From assembly GCA_020796225.1 (NCBI GenBank), contig CM036755.1, positions 57,836,315 to 57,900,314 of the forward strand: a stretch of DNA of 64,000 nt, read 5' to 3'. This DNA is from Arion vulgaris (Eukaryota > Mollusca > Gastropoda > Stylommatophora > Arionidae). Positions 22,862-33,104 of the stretch are shown piece by piece. The notes below the pieces were generated by a model that made no database searches, was not told where the DNA came from, and was given only the letters and a program-made list of their open reading frames with translations. The position numbers and the translations under genes are program-made. How positions within the stretch are numbered: the stretch's first letter is position 1; each line of letters opens with the position of its first letter.

Positions 22862-23100
22862 ATCGACCACTTGTTAACCCCTCTGTGTGATTTGTATGTG
22901 ATCTGAGCCTAAAAGTGGTTGTACGTTGTATCAGTTTTGCGCCTACAAGTAGGCCAGCACATGGGATTTCTGCGCTGCTTTTTATTAACTATGATAGCTT
23001 TCCTAGGTCCTACACCTGTCGTTTCTTACGACATGCCTTGTAGGTAGCAGTGGTACTATTCTTTGCTTCCCTTGCAGGCCCCGGAACCACACGGGCGGTT
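22862..23100 (-). mobile_element. SINE family B, copy 4
   Basis: Shared blocks: tgatctgagcctaaaagtgg, ctacaagtaggccagcacat, cttacgacatgccttgtagg and ccccggaaccacacgggcgg, which gives the cleanest head of the five copies. Confidence 0.85.
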
Positions 23101-23194
23101 TTAACTTTTTTTAAAACTTTTTTCGATATCGACGTCTGCTGCTAAATATCATTAGAAGAAAGAGGGAGAGAACGATTGCAAATGTGATGTCATG

Positions 23195-23412
23195 TTGCCT
23201 GTACTTCACAGTATCAGTGAACAGAGAGATGTCATGTTGACTGTACTTCACCTGTACTTCACAGTATCAGTGAACAGAGAACAATTTGTTGCCTGTACTT
23301 CACAGTATCAGTGAACAGAGAGATGTCATGTTGACTGTACTTCACAGTATTAGTGAACAGAGAGATGTCATGTTGACTGTACTTCACAGTATCTTTGAAC
23401 AGAGAACAATTT
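23195..23412. repeat. about 42-bp minisatellite, irregular
   Basis: Units contain cagtatcagtgaacagagag and atgtcatgttgactgtactt. Two units carry an acaatttgttgcc variant. Confidence 0.85.
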
Positions 23413-23432
23413 AGAAATAATTACATATCTTA

Positions 23433-23746
23433 TTAAATAAACCGACTTTCTTTTGTACATCTCTCGGTTGTTTTTTTATTACCATGTTTAACTGAAGATC
23501 GGTTTGCTAGATAGTGCATGCTCGGTCGCTTGATTTCTGTGGTATTGTGGCGTTTTAAGATGTCTGTAACTCCATCAACCCATCTTTTTCTTGTTCTGCC
23601 CGTTCCTCTTGATAATTCCATTTTCAAATTGTACGCTCTTCAAACTGTTGTATTCGGGTTCATTCTCATCAAGTGATCAAACCATTTGAATCTAACAGCA
23701 GATATTATTCTGACTGTTCTAATTTCCTCATTTCTTATATGGTCTC
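23433..23746 (-). mobile_element. LINE remnant, C-terminal region
   Basis: The minus strand reads RGDHIRNEEIRTV, SAVRFKWFDHLMRMNPNT, MELSRGTGRTRKRWVDGVTD and an RSSVKHGNKKTTE end. Its N-terminal edge runs straight into the 54-bp array at 23747, whose units repeat the RNLRKAVNKTRR segment that should precede GDHIRNEEI. Confidence 0.8.
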
Positions 23747-23995
23747 CTCTTGTTTTATTTACTGCTTTCCTCAAGTTTCTCATGTAATCTACTTATCTAT
23801 ATCTTCTTGTTTTATTTACTGCTTTCCTCAAGTTTCTCATGTAATCTACTTATCTATATCTTCTTGTTTTATTTACTGCTTTCCTCAAGTTTCTCATGTA
23901 ATCTACGTATCTATTTCCTCATTTCTTATATGGTCTCTTCTTGTTTTATTTACTGCTTTCCTCAAGTTTCTCATGTAATCTACTTATCTATTTCC
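23747..23995. repeat. 54-55-bp minisatellite derived from LINE coding sequence, about 4 units
   Basis: The unit contains ttactgctttcctcaagttt and ctcatgtaatctac. The minus strand reads YMRNLRKAVNKTRR in each unit. This is the same segment as EMKCLRRMLGVTRR in the LINE copy at 28584-28955, and it joins in register with the flanking LINE at 23746. Confidence 0.75.
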
Positions 23996-23999
23996 TCTT

Positions 24000-24300
24000 C
24001 ACGTTCCGATTGACACATATATCTCCCACAAGACGTCCACTGTTTCCGTTCTGCTGCCGTTCTACTAACCGTCTCCCACGTCAGACCACACTCCTTCAAC
24101 TCTCTCTCCACCTTTCTTCTCCATGTTTCCTTTGGACGTCCAGGCCCTCTCTTCCCATCCGCTGTCCATCTGAGAGCTGTCCTAGACAATACCCCTACTG
24201 GCATACGACATACATGTCCAAACCACCTCCATCTTCGTCTCTTAATGATGGTCTCCAAGGATGCACAGATTGTTCGTTTCAAAAGCTCCTCATTTGTTAT
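24000..24300 (-). mobile_element. LINE remnant, C-terminal tail
   Basis: The minus strand gives LETIIKRRRWRWFGHVCRMP, GRPKETWRRKVERELKECGL and TAAERKQWTSCGRYMC. This is the GHV to RPKETWRR tail of another LINE lineage, open over about 100 codons. Confidence 0.85.
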
Positions 24301-24351
24301 GGTATTTGACCAGAAAATTTGCAGGCTTCTTCTTAAACATTTATTCTGAAA

Positions 24352-25335
24352 TGTCTCACATTACACATAAAACAATGTCTTATATATCGGTTTCTGTGAC
24401 ATGTCACATTACACATAAAGCAATGTCTTATATATCGGTTTCTGTGATATGGCACATTACACATAAAACAATGTCTTATATATCGGTTTCTGTGACATGT
24501 CACATTACACATAAAACAATAGTCTTATATATCGGTTTCTGTGACATGTCACATTACACATAAAACAATGTCTTATATATCGGTTTCTGTGACATGTCAC
24601 ATTACACATAAAACAATGTCTTATATATCGGTTTCTGTGACATGTCACATTACACATAAAATACAATTTTGTCATTATATAAAACATGTATTTTCTGTGA
24701 CATGTCACATTACACATAAAACAATAGTCATATATCGGTTTCTGTGACATGTCACATTACACATAAAACAATGTCATATATCGGTTTCTGTGACATGTCA
24801 CATTACACATAAAACAAGTCTTATATATCGGTTTCTGTGACATGTCACATTACACATAAAACAATAGTCATATATCGGTTTCTGTGACATGTCACATTAC
24901 ACATAAAACAATGTCATATATCGGTTTCTGTGACATGTCACATTACACATAAAACAATAGTCATATATCGGTTTCTGTGACATGTCACATTACACATAAA
25001 ACAATGTCATATATCGGTTTCTGTGACATGTCACATTACACATAAAACAATGTCTTATATATCGGTTTCTGTGACATGTCACATTACACATAAAACAATA
25101 GTCATATATCGGTTTCTGTGACATGTCACATTACACATAAAACAATGTCATATATCGGTTTCTGTGACATGTCACATTACACATAAAACAGTTATATGTT
25201 TCTGTGAATGTCACATTTACAATTTAGTTTTGACATGTCACATTACACATAAAACAATGTCATATATCGGTTTCTTGACATGTCCATTACACATAAACAA
25301 TGTCATATATCATTCTTGACATGTATTCATAGAAA
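24352..25335. repeat. 46-48-bp minisatellite, about 20 units
   Basis: The unit contains gtttctgtgacatgtcacat and tacacataaaacaatgtc. Each unit carries the perfect palindrome tgacatgtca. Units beyond about 25190 are eroded. Confidence 0.96.
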
Positions 25336-25375
25336 CAATATTTGATCTTGTTGTGCATTAATAATATCATAGTTT

Positions 25376-25775
25376 GTGAATAAATGTTTATTATCGTTTG
25401 ATGATTTCTGTTACAGATGTGATTACAATGTTGATCCATTTACACTGTTCAAGAATTAAAACTTTTGTACTTGTGATACACATTGTTGTGATTGAAATGT
25501 TTAACTGTTACAGATTGTTGTGATTGAAATGTTTGACTGTTACAATTGTTTGATTGAAATGTTTGATGTTACATAGAAATGTTTGACTTACAGATTTAGT
25601 TGAGATGTTTGACTTGTTACAGATTGTTATGATTGAAATGTTTGATTGTTACAGATTGTTGTGATTGAAATGTTTGATTGTTACAGATTGTTGTGATTGA
25701 AATGTTTGATTGTTACAGATTGTTGTGATTGAAATGTTTGATTGTTACAGATTGTTGTGATTGAAATGTTTGATA
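25376..25775. repeat. 32-bp minisatellite
   Basis: The unit is about gattgttgtgattgaaatgt followed by ttgattgttaca. It is well ordered from about 25480 and irregular in the first third. Confidence 0.9.
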
Positions 25776-25902
25776 TGTCCAAGTTAATGCAATTATGTCA
25801 CTAAAACAATGTCCGTCTCTCACACTAGAAATAGAAGAGTACAACTGTAAGTGAATCATGACAGGGGTCACAAAACGATAGAGAATATGAAAAGAGACTT
25901 AG

Positions 25903-26515
25903 TTTGTTCCTTTCGTGCCAAAGGCGGCACATAGGGCAGAGGTTTTAGATCTCCATGTGATGCGGTTCTTTGCTAGCAGTTGGAGATCTCGTATGGTTTT
26001 ACATCCCAATAGTTTACTTTCTTGTAGGATTGTTCTTCGAAGAGTGGTCTTTGGTCTTCCACGTTTTATTTTCCCAACTGATGACCACATAAGGACTTGT
26101 CGATTTAGTCTCTTTTCGTCTGATCTAAGAACATGACCTAAATATTTCCACCTTCGTTTCCTTATAATATTTGATACGGGTTGTTGGTGTGTTCTATCTC
26201 TCACTATGTTGTTCGAAACGAAATCACTCCATTTTACAGTTAATAATTTCGGAGACATTTATTCTCAAAGCTGTCCAGTTTCTTATCAATTTTCTTTGTT
26301 GATTTCCAACTTTCACAACCGTAGGTCAGTACAGGAATCACACAGGACCTACATAATTTTACTTTTGTACATATACTAATGTCTTGAGATTGCCAGATAT
26401 GTGTTAACTTAGTGAAGGCACTAGCTGCTATAGCAATACGAGAGTTTATTTCTTTCATCGTGTCTCCGTTGTTTGACACTTTACTAACCAAATATGTTAA
26501 ATGTTTAACAAATGA
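25903..26515 (-). mobile_element. LINE reverse transcriptase C-terminal half, copy 2 of the 15716 family
   Basis: The minus strand reads LVSKVSNNGDTMKEINSRIA, DISICTKVKLCRSCVIPVL, then after a frameshift near 26255 LLTVKWSDFVSNNIVRDRTH, RRWKYLGHVLRSDEKRLNR, and a terminal KNRITWRSKTSALCAAFG. It shows the uninterrupted form of the site split by a SINE at 16198. Confidence 0.9.
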
Positions 26516-26611
26516 AATGAGACTAGCCAAACACAAATCTGCAAGTTGCAGAATCAGACGTAGAACACATCTTGAAGACCTGTGTATATTTACAAGCAAA
26601 TTTCCTGAATA

Positions 26612-26955
26612 ATTTCCAAAACATCACAACATTAATGTCCATAACATCACAACATTAATGTCCATAACATTGCAACATTAATGTCCAAAACATCACAACA
26701 TTAATATCCATAACATTGCAACATTAATGTCCATAACATTGCAACATTAATGTCCAAAACATCACAACATTAATATCCATAACATTGCAACATTAATGTC
26801 CATAACATTGCAACATTAATGTCCATAACATCACAACATTAATGTCCATAACATCACAACATTAATGTCCATAACATCACAACATTAATGTCCATAACAT
26901 TGCAACATTAATGTCCATAACATTGCAACATTAATGTCCATAACATTGCAACATT
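26612..26955. repeat. 23-bp minisatellite, about 15 units
   Basis: The unit is acattaatgtccataacatc or acattaatgtccataacatt followed by aca/gca. Two unit types (atcaca and attgca) are interspersed. Confidence 0.96.
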
Positions 26956-27068
26956 AATATTTTAATTTATGAAATACTTGTTCTTCTTGTTGGTATTCTT
27001 GAATACTAAATTCTTTTCATTTACAATATAATTATGAATTGTTATATGTTCTTGTCTACACTATTCAG

Positions 27069-27264
27069 AATTCCAATGCAACGAGAAAATAGAAAGTCCA
27101 ACTCATCATAACGGCACAATATCCAGTCCGTTCCATCCAGGAGCGTATCCTGCCGACATAACGTGTAGGTATGAATTCATTGGAGTTGGAAGAGAACGAA
27201 TTCAGTTGAGGTTTGAGCATCTGGATCTTTATTATTCAGCCGGCGATCCGTTGGACCCGATTGA
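27069..27264 (+). CDS. sol-1: SOL-1-like CUB protein, exon encoding first half of CUB domain 1
   Basis: The exon starts after ctattcag and ends at the donor gtaagt (27265). It enters with one base supplied by an upstream exon and exits in phase 2. The 64 complete codons include FQCNEKIE, NGTISSPFHPGAYPADITC, RYEFIGVGRERIQLRF and HLDLYYSAGDPLDPI. CUB hallmarks are Cys (27077), the SP.(F/Y)HPGAYP turn, Cys (27164) and the alternating hydrophobic strands after it. CUB domains are extracellular beta-sandwich modules, and in the SOL-1 family they contact ionotropic glutamate receptors. The 5' exons lie outside what I could identify. The family name is from recognition of the later exons, not from a search. 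Confidence 0.85.
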
Positions 27265-27276
27265 GTAAGTCGTATA

Positions 27277-28325
27277 TTCTTGACGTTCTTGTTATAACAA
27301 TAGTTTTTTGTTACGTTGCTGTTGTAACAATAGCAATTTCTTTACGTTGCTGTTGTAACAATAGTATTTTCTTTACGTTGTTGTTGTAACAATAGTTTTT
27401 TGTTACGTTGCTGTTGTAACAATAGCAATTTCTTTACGTTGCTGTTGTAACAATAGTATTTTCTTTACGTTGCTGTTGTAACAATAGTATTTTCTTTACG
27501 TTGCTGTTGTAACAATAGTTTTTTGTTACGTTGCTGTTGTAACAATAGTATTTTCTTTACGTTGCTGTTGTAACAATAGTATTTTCTTTACGTTGCTGTT
27601 GTAACAATAGCAATTTCTTTACGTTGCTGTTGTAACAATAGTATTTTCTTTACGTTGCTGTTGTAACAATAGTTTTTTGCTACGTTACTGTTGTAACAAT
27701 AGTATTTTCTTTACGTTGCTGTTGTAACAATAGTATTTTCTTTACGTTGCTGTTGTAACAATAGTATTTTCTTTACGTTGCTGTTGTAACAATAGTTTTT
27801 TGTTACGTTGCTGTTGTAACAATAGTATTTTCTCTACGTTGCTGTTGTAACAATAGCAATTTCTTTACGTTGCTGTTGTAACAATAGTATTTTCTTTACG
27901 TTGCTGTTGTAACAATATTTTTTTGTTACGTTGCTGTTGTAACAATAGTATTTTCTTTACGTTGCTGTTGTAACAATAGCAATTTCTTTACGTTGCTGTT
28001 GTAACAATAGTATTTTCTTTACGGTGCTGTTGTAACAATAGTTTTTTGTTACGTTGCTGTTGTAACAATAGTATTTTCTTTACGTTGCTGTTGTAACAAT
28101 AGCAATTTCTTTACGTTGCTGTTGTAACAATAGTATTTTCTTTACGTTGCTGTTGTAGCAATAGCAATTTCTTTACGTTGCTGTTGTAACAATATCAATT
28201 TCTTTACGTTGCTGTTGTAACAATAGTATTTTCTTTACGTTGCTGTTGTAACAATAGTATTTTCTTTACGTTGTTGTTATAACAAAAGTATTTTCTTTAC
28301 GTTGTTGTTAAAACAAAAGTGTTTT
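27277..28325. repeat. 31-bp minisatellite, about 33 units, just after a splice donor
   Basis: The unit is about ttacgttgctgttgtaacaa plus tagtattttctt, with tagcaattt and tagttttttg variants. It begins about 12 bp after the donor of the exon at 27069. Confidence 0.96.
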
Positions 28326-28329
28326 CTTG

Positions 28330-28955
28330 ACAGCCTCTTTCTTTCTCTAATCCTGTTTGCCTCACAGCGTCAGGCCAGGAAAAGATTTCTAAAACGGGCC
28401 CTTGTGTGCGCTTATATATAGTATCTTTCGTCGCCTCTGTTATCTCTGAGGTTCATCTTTTGCGTGGCTGGCCATTTGTTTTGTACCCATTGTATCGGAG
28501 CAACATTTCTCTTTGAGGTGCACTGTTTGTTGGTAATCTGCTTACGTGGCCGAACCATTTAATGTGCTGTTTCTTGATGAAGTCTAGTACTGATGTTGTA
28601 CCCTCTTTTTCCTTATGTCTTCATTTCTCAACCGGTCTCTTCTTGTTACACCCAGCATTCTGCGTAGACACTTCATCTCTTTCGTGACTAATTTTCTTCT
28701 ATCATTTGTTGTCAGTGACCAGGTTTGGCACTGGTAGCATAATGTGGGAAGAAAGATTGTGTTGAACATTGCTCTTTGTACGTCCATGGTGACATGTTTG
28801 CATTTTAAAATTGGCGCCATTTCTCCTATCATTTCATTTGCTTTGTTGCATCTGTGTTGAATTTCATTAGTTATTCTTCCGTTTGTTGAAAAAATGCTCC
28901 CCAGGTATGTGAAGTCTTTTACTTCTTCTTCTTTGCGTTCGTTCTTTACAACCAA
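28330..28955 (-). mobile_element. LINE reverse transcriptase C-terminal half
   Basis: The minus strand reads VKDFTYLGSIFSTNGRITNE, HVTMDVQRAMFNTIFLPTLC, YQCQTWSLTTNDRRKLVT, EMKCLRRMLGVTRRDRLRN, then after a frameshift SVLDFIKKQHIKWFGHVSRL, PTNSAPQREMLLRYNG and a basic PRKRWTSEITEA. It is the best-preserved relative of the + strand copy at 5905 and the reference for the LINE-derived minisatellites. An SINE at 28950-29181 separates it from its upstream part at 29182-29345. Confidence 0.9.
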
Positions 28956-29181
28956 TTTTAATCACTCTTTGTGATATGTTTGATCTTTGCCAAGAACGTG
29001 TATACATTGCACATTGGTTTGGTAGGCCCCTAAATGCATAGACTTCTACACGTTTAGGACATGTGCATCCGATTTCAGCCAAACTTTCTTAGTCGCCTCT
29101 TACGACATGCGTGACAGGTAACAGTGGTTCTATTCTTTACACCTCAAATTTGGCCTCGGTAACCACTCGGGCGGTCTTTAA
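28950..29181 (-). mobile_element. SINE family A inserted in a LINE
   Basis: The minus strand reads cgcccgagtggttaccgagg at the head, then gtcgtaagaggcgactaaga, ctgaaatcggatgcacatgt, acacgttcttggcaaagatc, and a gaacgaacgcaaagaagaag tail. The flanks agttaaagac and agtaaaagac on the minus strand are a plausible 10-bp target-site duplication with one mismatch. The LINE frame resumes on both sides. Confidence 0.85.
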
Positions 29182-29345
29182 CTTGTTTTAATGGGAGATT
29201 GTTGATGCAGATATTGATAGTGCTTTCCTCTCTGGCGAATGTCATTACTTCGGTTTTGTCGATGTTTATTCTCATGTTGTATTCATTACATGCTAATTGG
29301 AGTCTGTTAATGTGTTGTTGTAGCTGTTCTTTTGTTGTTGATATG
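29182..29345 (-). mobile_element. upstream part of the SINE-split LINE
   Basis: The minus strand reads TTKEQLQQHINRLQLACNEY, NMRININKTEVMTFARE and STINICINNLPLKQVK. The KTEVM segment is the region just before the YLGS block of the reverse transcriptase, which continues at 28955 on the other side of the SINE. Confidence 0.8.
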
Positions 29346-29447
29346 ATTGTCTATCAACAACAGACATACTACATAGGTGTTGTACAAGGCACCATACTAT
29401 TGTAGTGTTGTGTAGTGCAGCAGAAATACTATAGTAATGTTATATAG

Positions 29448-31150
29448 CCGTCCATCGCAAGCGATGATGACAACAATCTCAGACGTGTGCTGTTGCACCT
29501 TTCTGGTGTGTGCGGGGTGACTGTAGAGTCCAATCCTAGAACAGAATCCCCGACCACAGGTGGGGCCTTCATGATCAAGGTTAGACATGTGCGTGTTGTG
29601 TGCTCTGTCTTTCGCGCTGCTCGTTTTCTCTGTGACTCAACAATACGATGATTCTTAGCTATTCGGTTTCTCTTTGTTGTTACAGCGCCACATTTGGCGA
29701 TCTTGCGCAAGGATTCCCAGCACGTATTGTCTATATCGAAGCATTTCAGAGACACTTTAAGAGTGTCTTTAAAGCGTTTTTTCTGTCCACCAGCTAAACG
29801 TCTGCCCCCTTCAAGCTCGCCATACATCAACTGTTTTGGGATGCGTTTATCAGGCATTCGAGCAACGTGACCGACCCATCTCAGTTGGGCCTTCTGCAAC
29901 AGGGTGTTGACGCTTGGGATCTTTGCTCTTGTGAGGACTTCGCTATCTGGAATTTTGTCCTGCCAGTTTATTTTTAGTATTCTGCGTAGACAGCTTGTGT
30001 GGAAATGGTTTAATTTTCTTGCGTGTTTGCTATACACTGTCCATGTCTCGCTTGCGTACAGCAGCATGGTTAACACTATGGCCTGGTAAACTTTCAGCTT
30101 TGTGACTATGCTTATCCCCTTCCGTTCCCACACAGTGACACGTAACCTTCTGAACGCAGCACTGGCTTTAGATATCCTATTGTGGACCTCAGAATCTATG
30201 TTTGCCGATCTGGATAGGAGGCTGCCAAGATAAGCAAAGTTGTCCGTTGACTGGAGACGCTGGTGTTTAATGTTGATGACTGGATCGTAATACTGCTCTC
30301 TAGGGGCGGGCTTGAACATGACCTCTGTTTTTTTGGTGTTAATTGTGAGGCCAAACCTATCACAGGCCATTGAGAACTTGTCCATGTAAGTCTGCATTTC
30401 TTCCACAGAGTTGGTAGCGAGGGCACAGTCATCAGCAACCAACATTGTTTGAGATAGTTGATTCTTTTACCTTGGTGAAGGATTTTAACCTCCGAAGATT
30501 GAATAGATTACCGTCTGTCCTGTATCTAATCTTTACCCCATGTTCGTCGCCTTCCCAAAAGACATCCGTGAGCATTGCAGCAAACATCATGCTGAAGAGT
30601 GTTGGGGCCAGTACACAGCCCTGTTTGACGCCGTTGGTGACATGGAAGGCTTCCGACAGCTCCCTTCGTCAAGTACACGTGCCATCATGCCCTCGTGAAA
30701 CTGTTGGACGATCTTGATGAATTTCACTGGGCATCCAAATTTTTCCATGATCTTCCATAGACCCTCCCTGTTAACCGTGTCGAAAGCCCTTGTCAGATCG
30801 ACAAAGACCATATAGAGGTTACGGTGCTGCTCTTGGCATTTCTCCTGTAGTTGGCGAGCAGCAAATATCATGTCTTTTCCACGACCTGCTCTGAAGCCAC
30901 ATTGGGTCTCAGGGAGTAAGTCCTGTTCCAGGTGATCGATTAATCGATTGAGGAGGACTCTGGCCAGTATTTTGCCAGAAATTGACAGGAGGGAGATCCC
31001 CTGTGATTATCGCAGGCCTGGCGGTTTCCTTTCCGCTTGTACAGGTGGACAATAGTGGCATCCTTTAGTTCCTGTGGCACATGTTCGTTGCACCAAATGG
31101 ATGTAAATAACTCTGTCAATTTTAGCATCAGCGTGGGCCCTCCTTCTTTG
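29448..31150 (-). mobile_element. 5'-truncated LINE with near-complete reverse transcriptase and 18-bp target-site duplication
   Basis: The insert lies between exact copies of tatagtaatgttatatag (29430-29447 and 31151-31168). On the minus strand, in order: HVPQELKDATIVHLYKRKGN, the CDNHRGISLL-type finger region (frameshift near 31010), MVFVDLTRAFDTVNREGLW (motif A with Asp), GVKQGCVLAPTLF-type motif B (frameshifted at about 30655), VADDCALATN (motif C, ADD intact), FAYLGSLLSRSANID, LLYASETWTVYSKHARKL, LRWVGHVARMPDKRIPKQ, and a C-terminal TCGRGFCSRIGLYSHPAH zinc-finger-like segment. Three or four single-base frame changes are the only damage. The 5' end is truncated upstream of the reverse transcriptase, and there is no endonuclease in the insert. 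Confidence 0.9.
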
Positions 31151-31508
31151 TATAGTAATGTTATATAGTGCAGGAGACAGACTACATCGACGTTTTGATT
31201 TTAAAAAAAACCATTCATCCAGCAAAGAAAATAAACTACTTATTTTAGAATATAAATGATGGTAAATAAGAAAAATGCCGTACATCCATTGCAAACCGTA
31301 AGATATAAAACCTATATCCTTTCCGTAACTAGGCTTAAGTATAAGGTTAGAATACATGTCTGATTCAAGTGAGATTCCAAGTGGAAAGAAAGTCAATGAA
31401 TATGTTTTTTCAACATAAAAACGCCATGTTGAGAATGTCTGATTCTGATTCTAGAAGACGTGCTCTATCTGACAATTACTAGACAATTACTTACCACAAT
31501 GTCTTAGT

Positions 31509-32214
31509 CAGTGGCGGCTCGTCATTAAGGGTCAGAGGGTCATTCCCACTAAAAATAATGTGTAACGTGTATTTATGATAGAGAGATAGAGTACAAAAAG
31601 CAAATGCTGTAACCTACCAGGCTAGCCCCATTGTTAAGGCACCCAAAAATTTCACAGGCAGCTAAGCAACAGATGATCAACAGCATTTGTATACCTACTT
31701 TGTGTTACCAGTGCCAAACATGGACATTGAGCAAAGCGCAGTCACAAAAATAACTACATGTGAAATGCGTTGCGTGCGAAAAGTTACCTTCAACACAAGA
31801 AAAGACAGAATCACCAACATCAGCATAAGAAAGAAAGTTGGCACAAAACCGTGCTTGAATTACATAGATAAACAAAGAATGAAGTGGTTTGGCCACTTAA
31901 TAAGAATGCATCCAAACTCCAAAGTATACAGTCTTCTACAACAGAACATCGGGAAAGAAGGCAAGAGGAAGACCACGGAAAAGATGGTTAGATGGCGTAG
32001 CAGAATCCTGTGAAAGAGCAAAGATAACAATCACACAAGCCACCAGAACAGCGCAAGACAAAACAGAAAACCACGACACTGGTCAACAACCCGGTAGCAG
32101 TGTGACGACAAAAGAAGAAGAAGAAGAATTAAAATATAACCTAACCCAAATCCATGATTTTCCCGAAAATTTACGTCTGGTCCCACTAACAAAAACGATC
32201 ACGAGCCACCACTG
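31509..32214. mobile_element. hAT-like inverted-repeat element, copy 1, carrying a LINE insertion
   Basis: The left end is cagtggcggctcgtcattaa and the right end is cgatcacgagccaccactg. The flanks gtcttagt (31501-31508) and ctcttagt (32215-32222) match at 7 of 8 positions, as expected for an 8-bp hAT target-site duplication. The core blocks gtgtaacg and aaaatataacctaaccc match the short copies at 39121 and 47536. About 550 bp of LINE sequence is inserted near 31575-32127. Confidence 0.85.
31640..32127 (+). mobile_element. LINE C-terminal fragment nested in the hAT-like element
   Basis: The + strand reads CEMRCVRKVTFNTRKDRITN, IRKKVGTKPCLNYIDKQRMK, WFGHLIRMHPNSKVYSLLQQ and KMVRWRSRIL, ending at a (GAA)n tail at about 32112-32127. 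The upstream phrase TLCYQCQTWTLS is partly legible in another frame. Frame changes show it is dead. A 3' (GAA)n tail is also seen on SINE family A. Confidence 0.8.
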
Positions 32215-32299
32215 CTCTTAGTCAATATCGATGTTGTGTGTACAGTGTGACGATGTATAATAATAATAATTCCTCTCGTATCTCGTATCGTTATATAGT

Positions 32300-32660
32300 G
32301 CCTACAAGCAAATTCTCCCTACCGTTTTATCCTGGGCAGCTCGCTCAATCTGCTCCATGCAAATTGAGACCGATATTTCTTGCCTCTCTCAGCAATGTTC
32401 ATTTCTGGGTCTACTTAGGTCGTCCTCTCTTTCTTGAACTCTCTGCATACTACTTCAATGCCTTCTTTGATATTCCTTGATAATTTCTTCTCAAGGTGTG
32501 TCCAACATATCTCCATCTTCTCCGTCGTATAACAGTTGTCAATAGTGGTTGACCAGAGATTTCTTCTCAAGGTATGCCCAACATATCTTTATCTTCTCCG
32601 TCTTATAAAAGTTGTCACTAGTGGTTGACCAGACATTTCTCTGATTTCATATATTGCTAT
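32300..32660 (-). mobile_element. LINE remnant, C-terminal tail with internal duplication
   Basis: The minus strand reads TTVIRRRRWRYVGHTLRRNY, GISKKALKY and RKRGRPKQT, then AARNIGLNLHGAD-like sequence. A stretch of about 85 bp (32480-32560) is repeated at 32563-32640. Confidence 0.7.
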
Positions 32661-32699
32661 ATAAATGCGTTCGGAGGTAGGAAAAACAAAATTCGGAGC

Positions 32700-32812
32700 T
32701 GGAGGGTTAATTTGAGCTTGACAGCAGCCTGACAGAAACAGCAGATATACGGAGTTAAAGTGTTAATGTGAGCTTGACAGCAGCCTGACAGAATCAGCAA
32801 ATATAGAGGAAT
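32700..32812. repeat. two-copy tandem duplication of about 57 bp
   Basis: gagcttgacagcagcctgac occurs twice (about 32714 and 32771) with matching flanks. Confidence 0.85.
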
Positions 32813-32934
32813 TATATTCAGAAATCAAGAAAACTTACAGCAGAGAAACAAAAATAAAGTAATCCTACCAAACCTGCTCATCGATGAGCAATGGCTCTCA
32901 CAATTGTTTGGAGAGAACAGTAATTGAAAGCATG

Positions 32935-33095
32935 GTTTCTGGAGTATGAGACATGGGCGACTAAGACGAAGGTGGCAACAGGACATCAAAGAAACCTTGA
33001 ACATGACGGTGAAGGAGGCGGTAGTACTTGTACGAGTCCTGATATAGTTTTTCAAGCGTGCTGCGATGAAGGCAACGTTCCGCAAGGGACATACT
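32935..33095 (+). mobile_element. LINE C-terminal tail remnant
   Basis: The + strand reads GRLRRRWQQDIKETLNMTVK followed by EAVVLVR and, after a stop, KRAAMKATFRKG, the RTE-type DIKETLNMT tail. It leads straight into the 26-bp array. Confidence 0.65.
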
Positions 33096-33104
33096 ACTAC
33101 TTGA

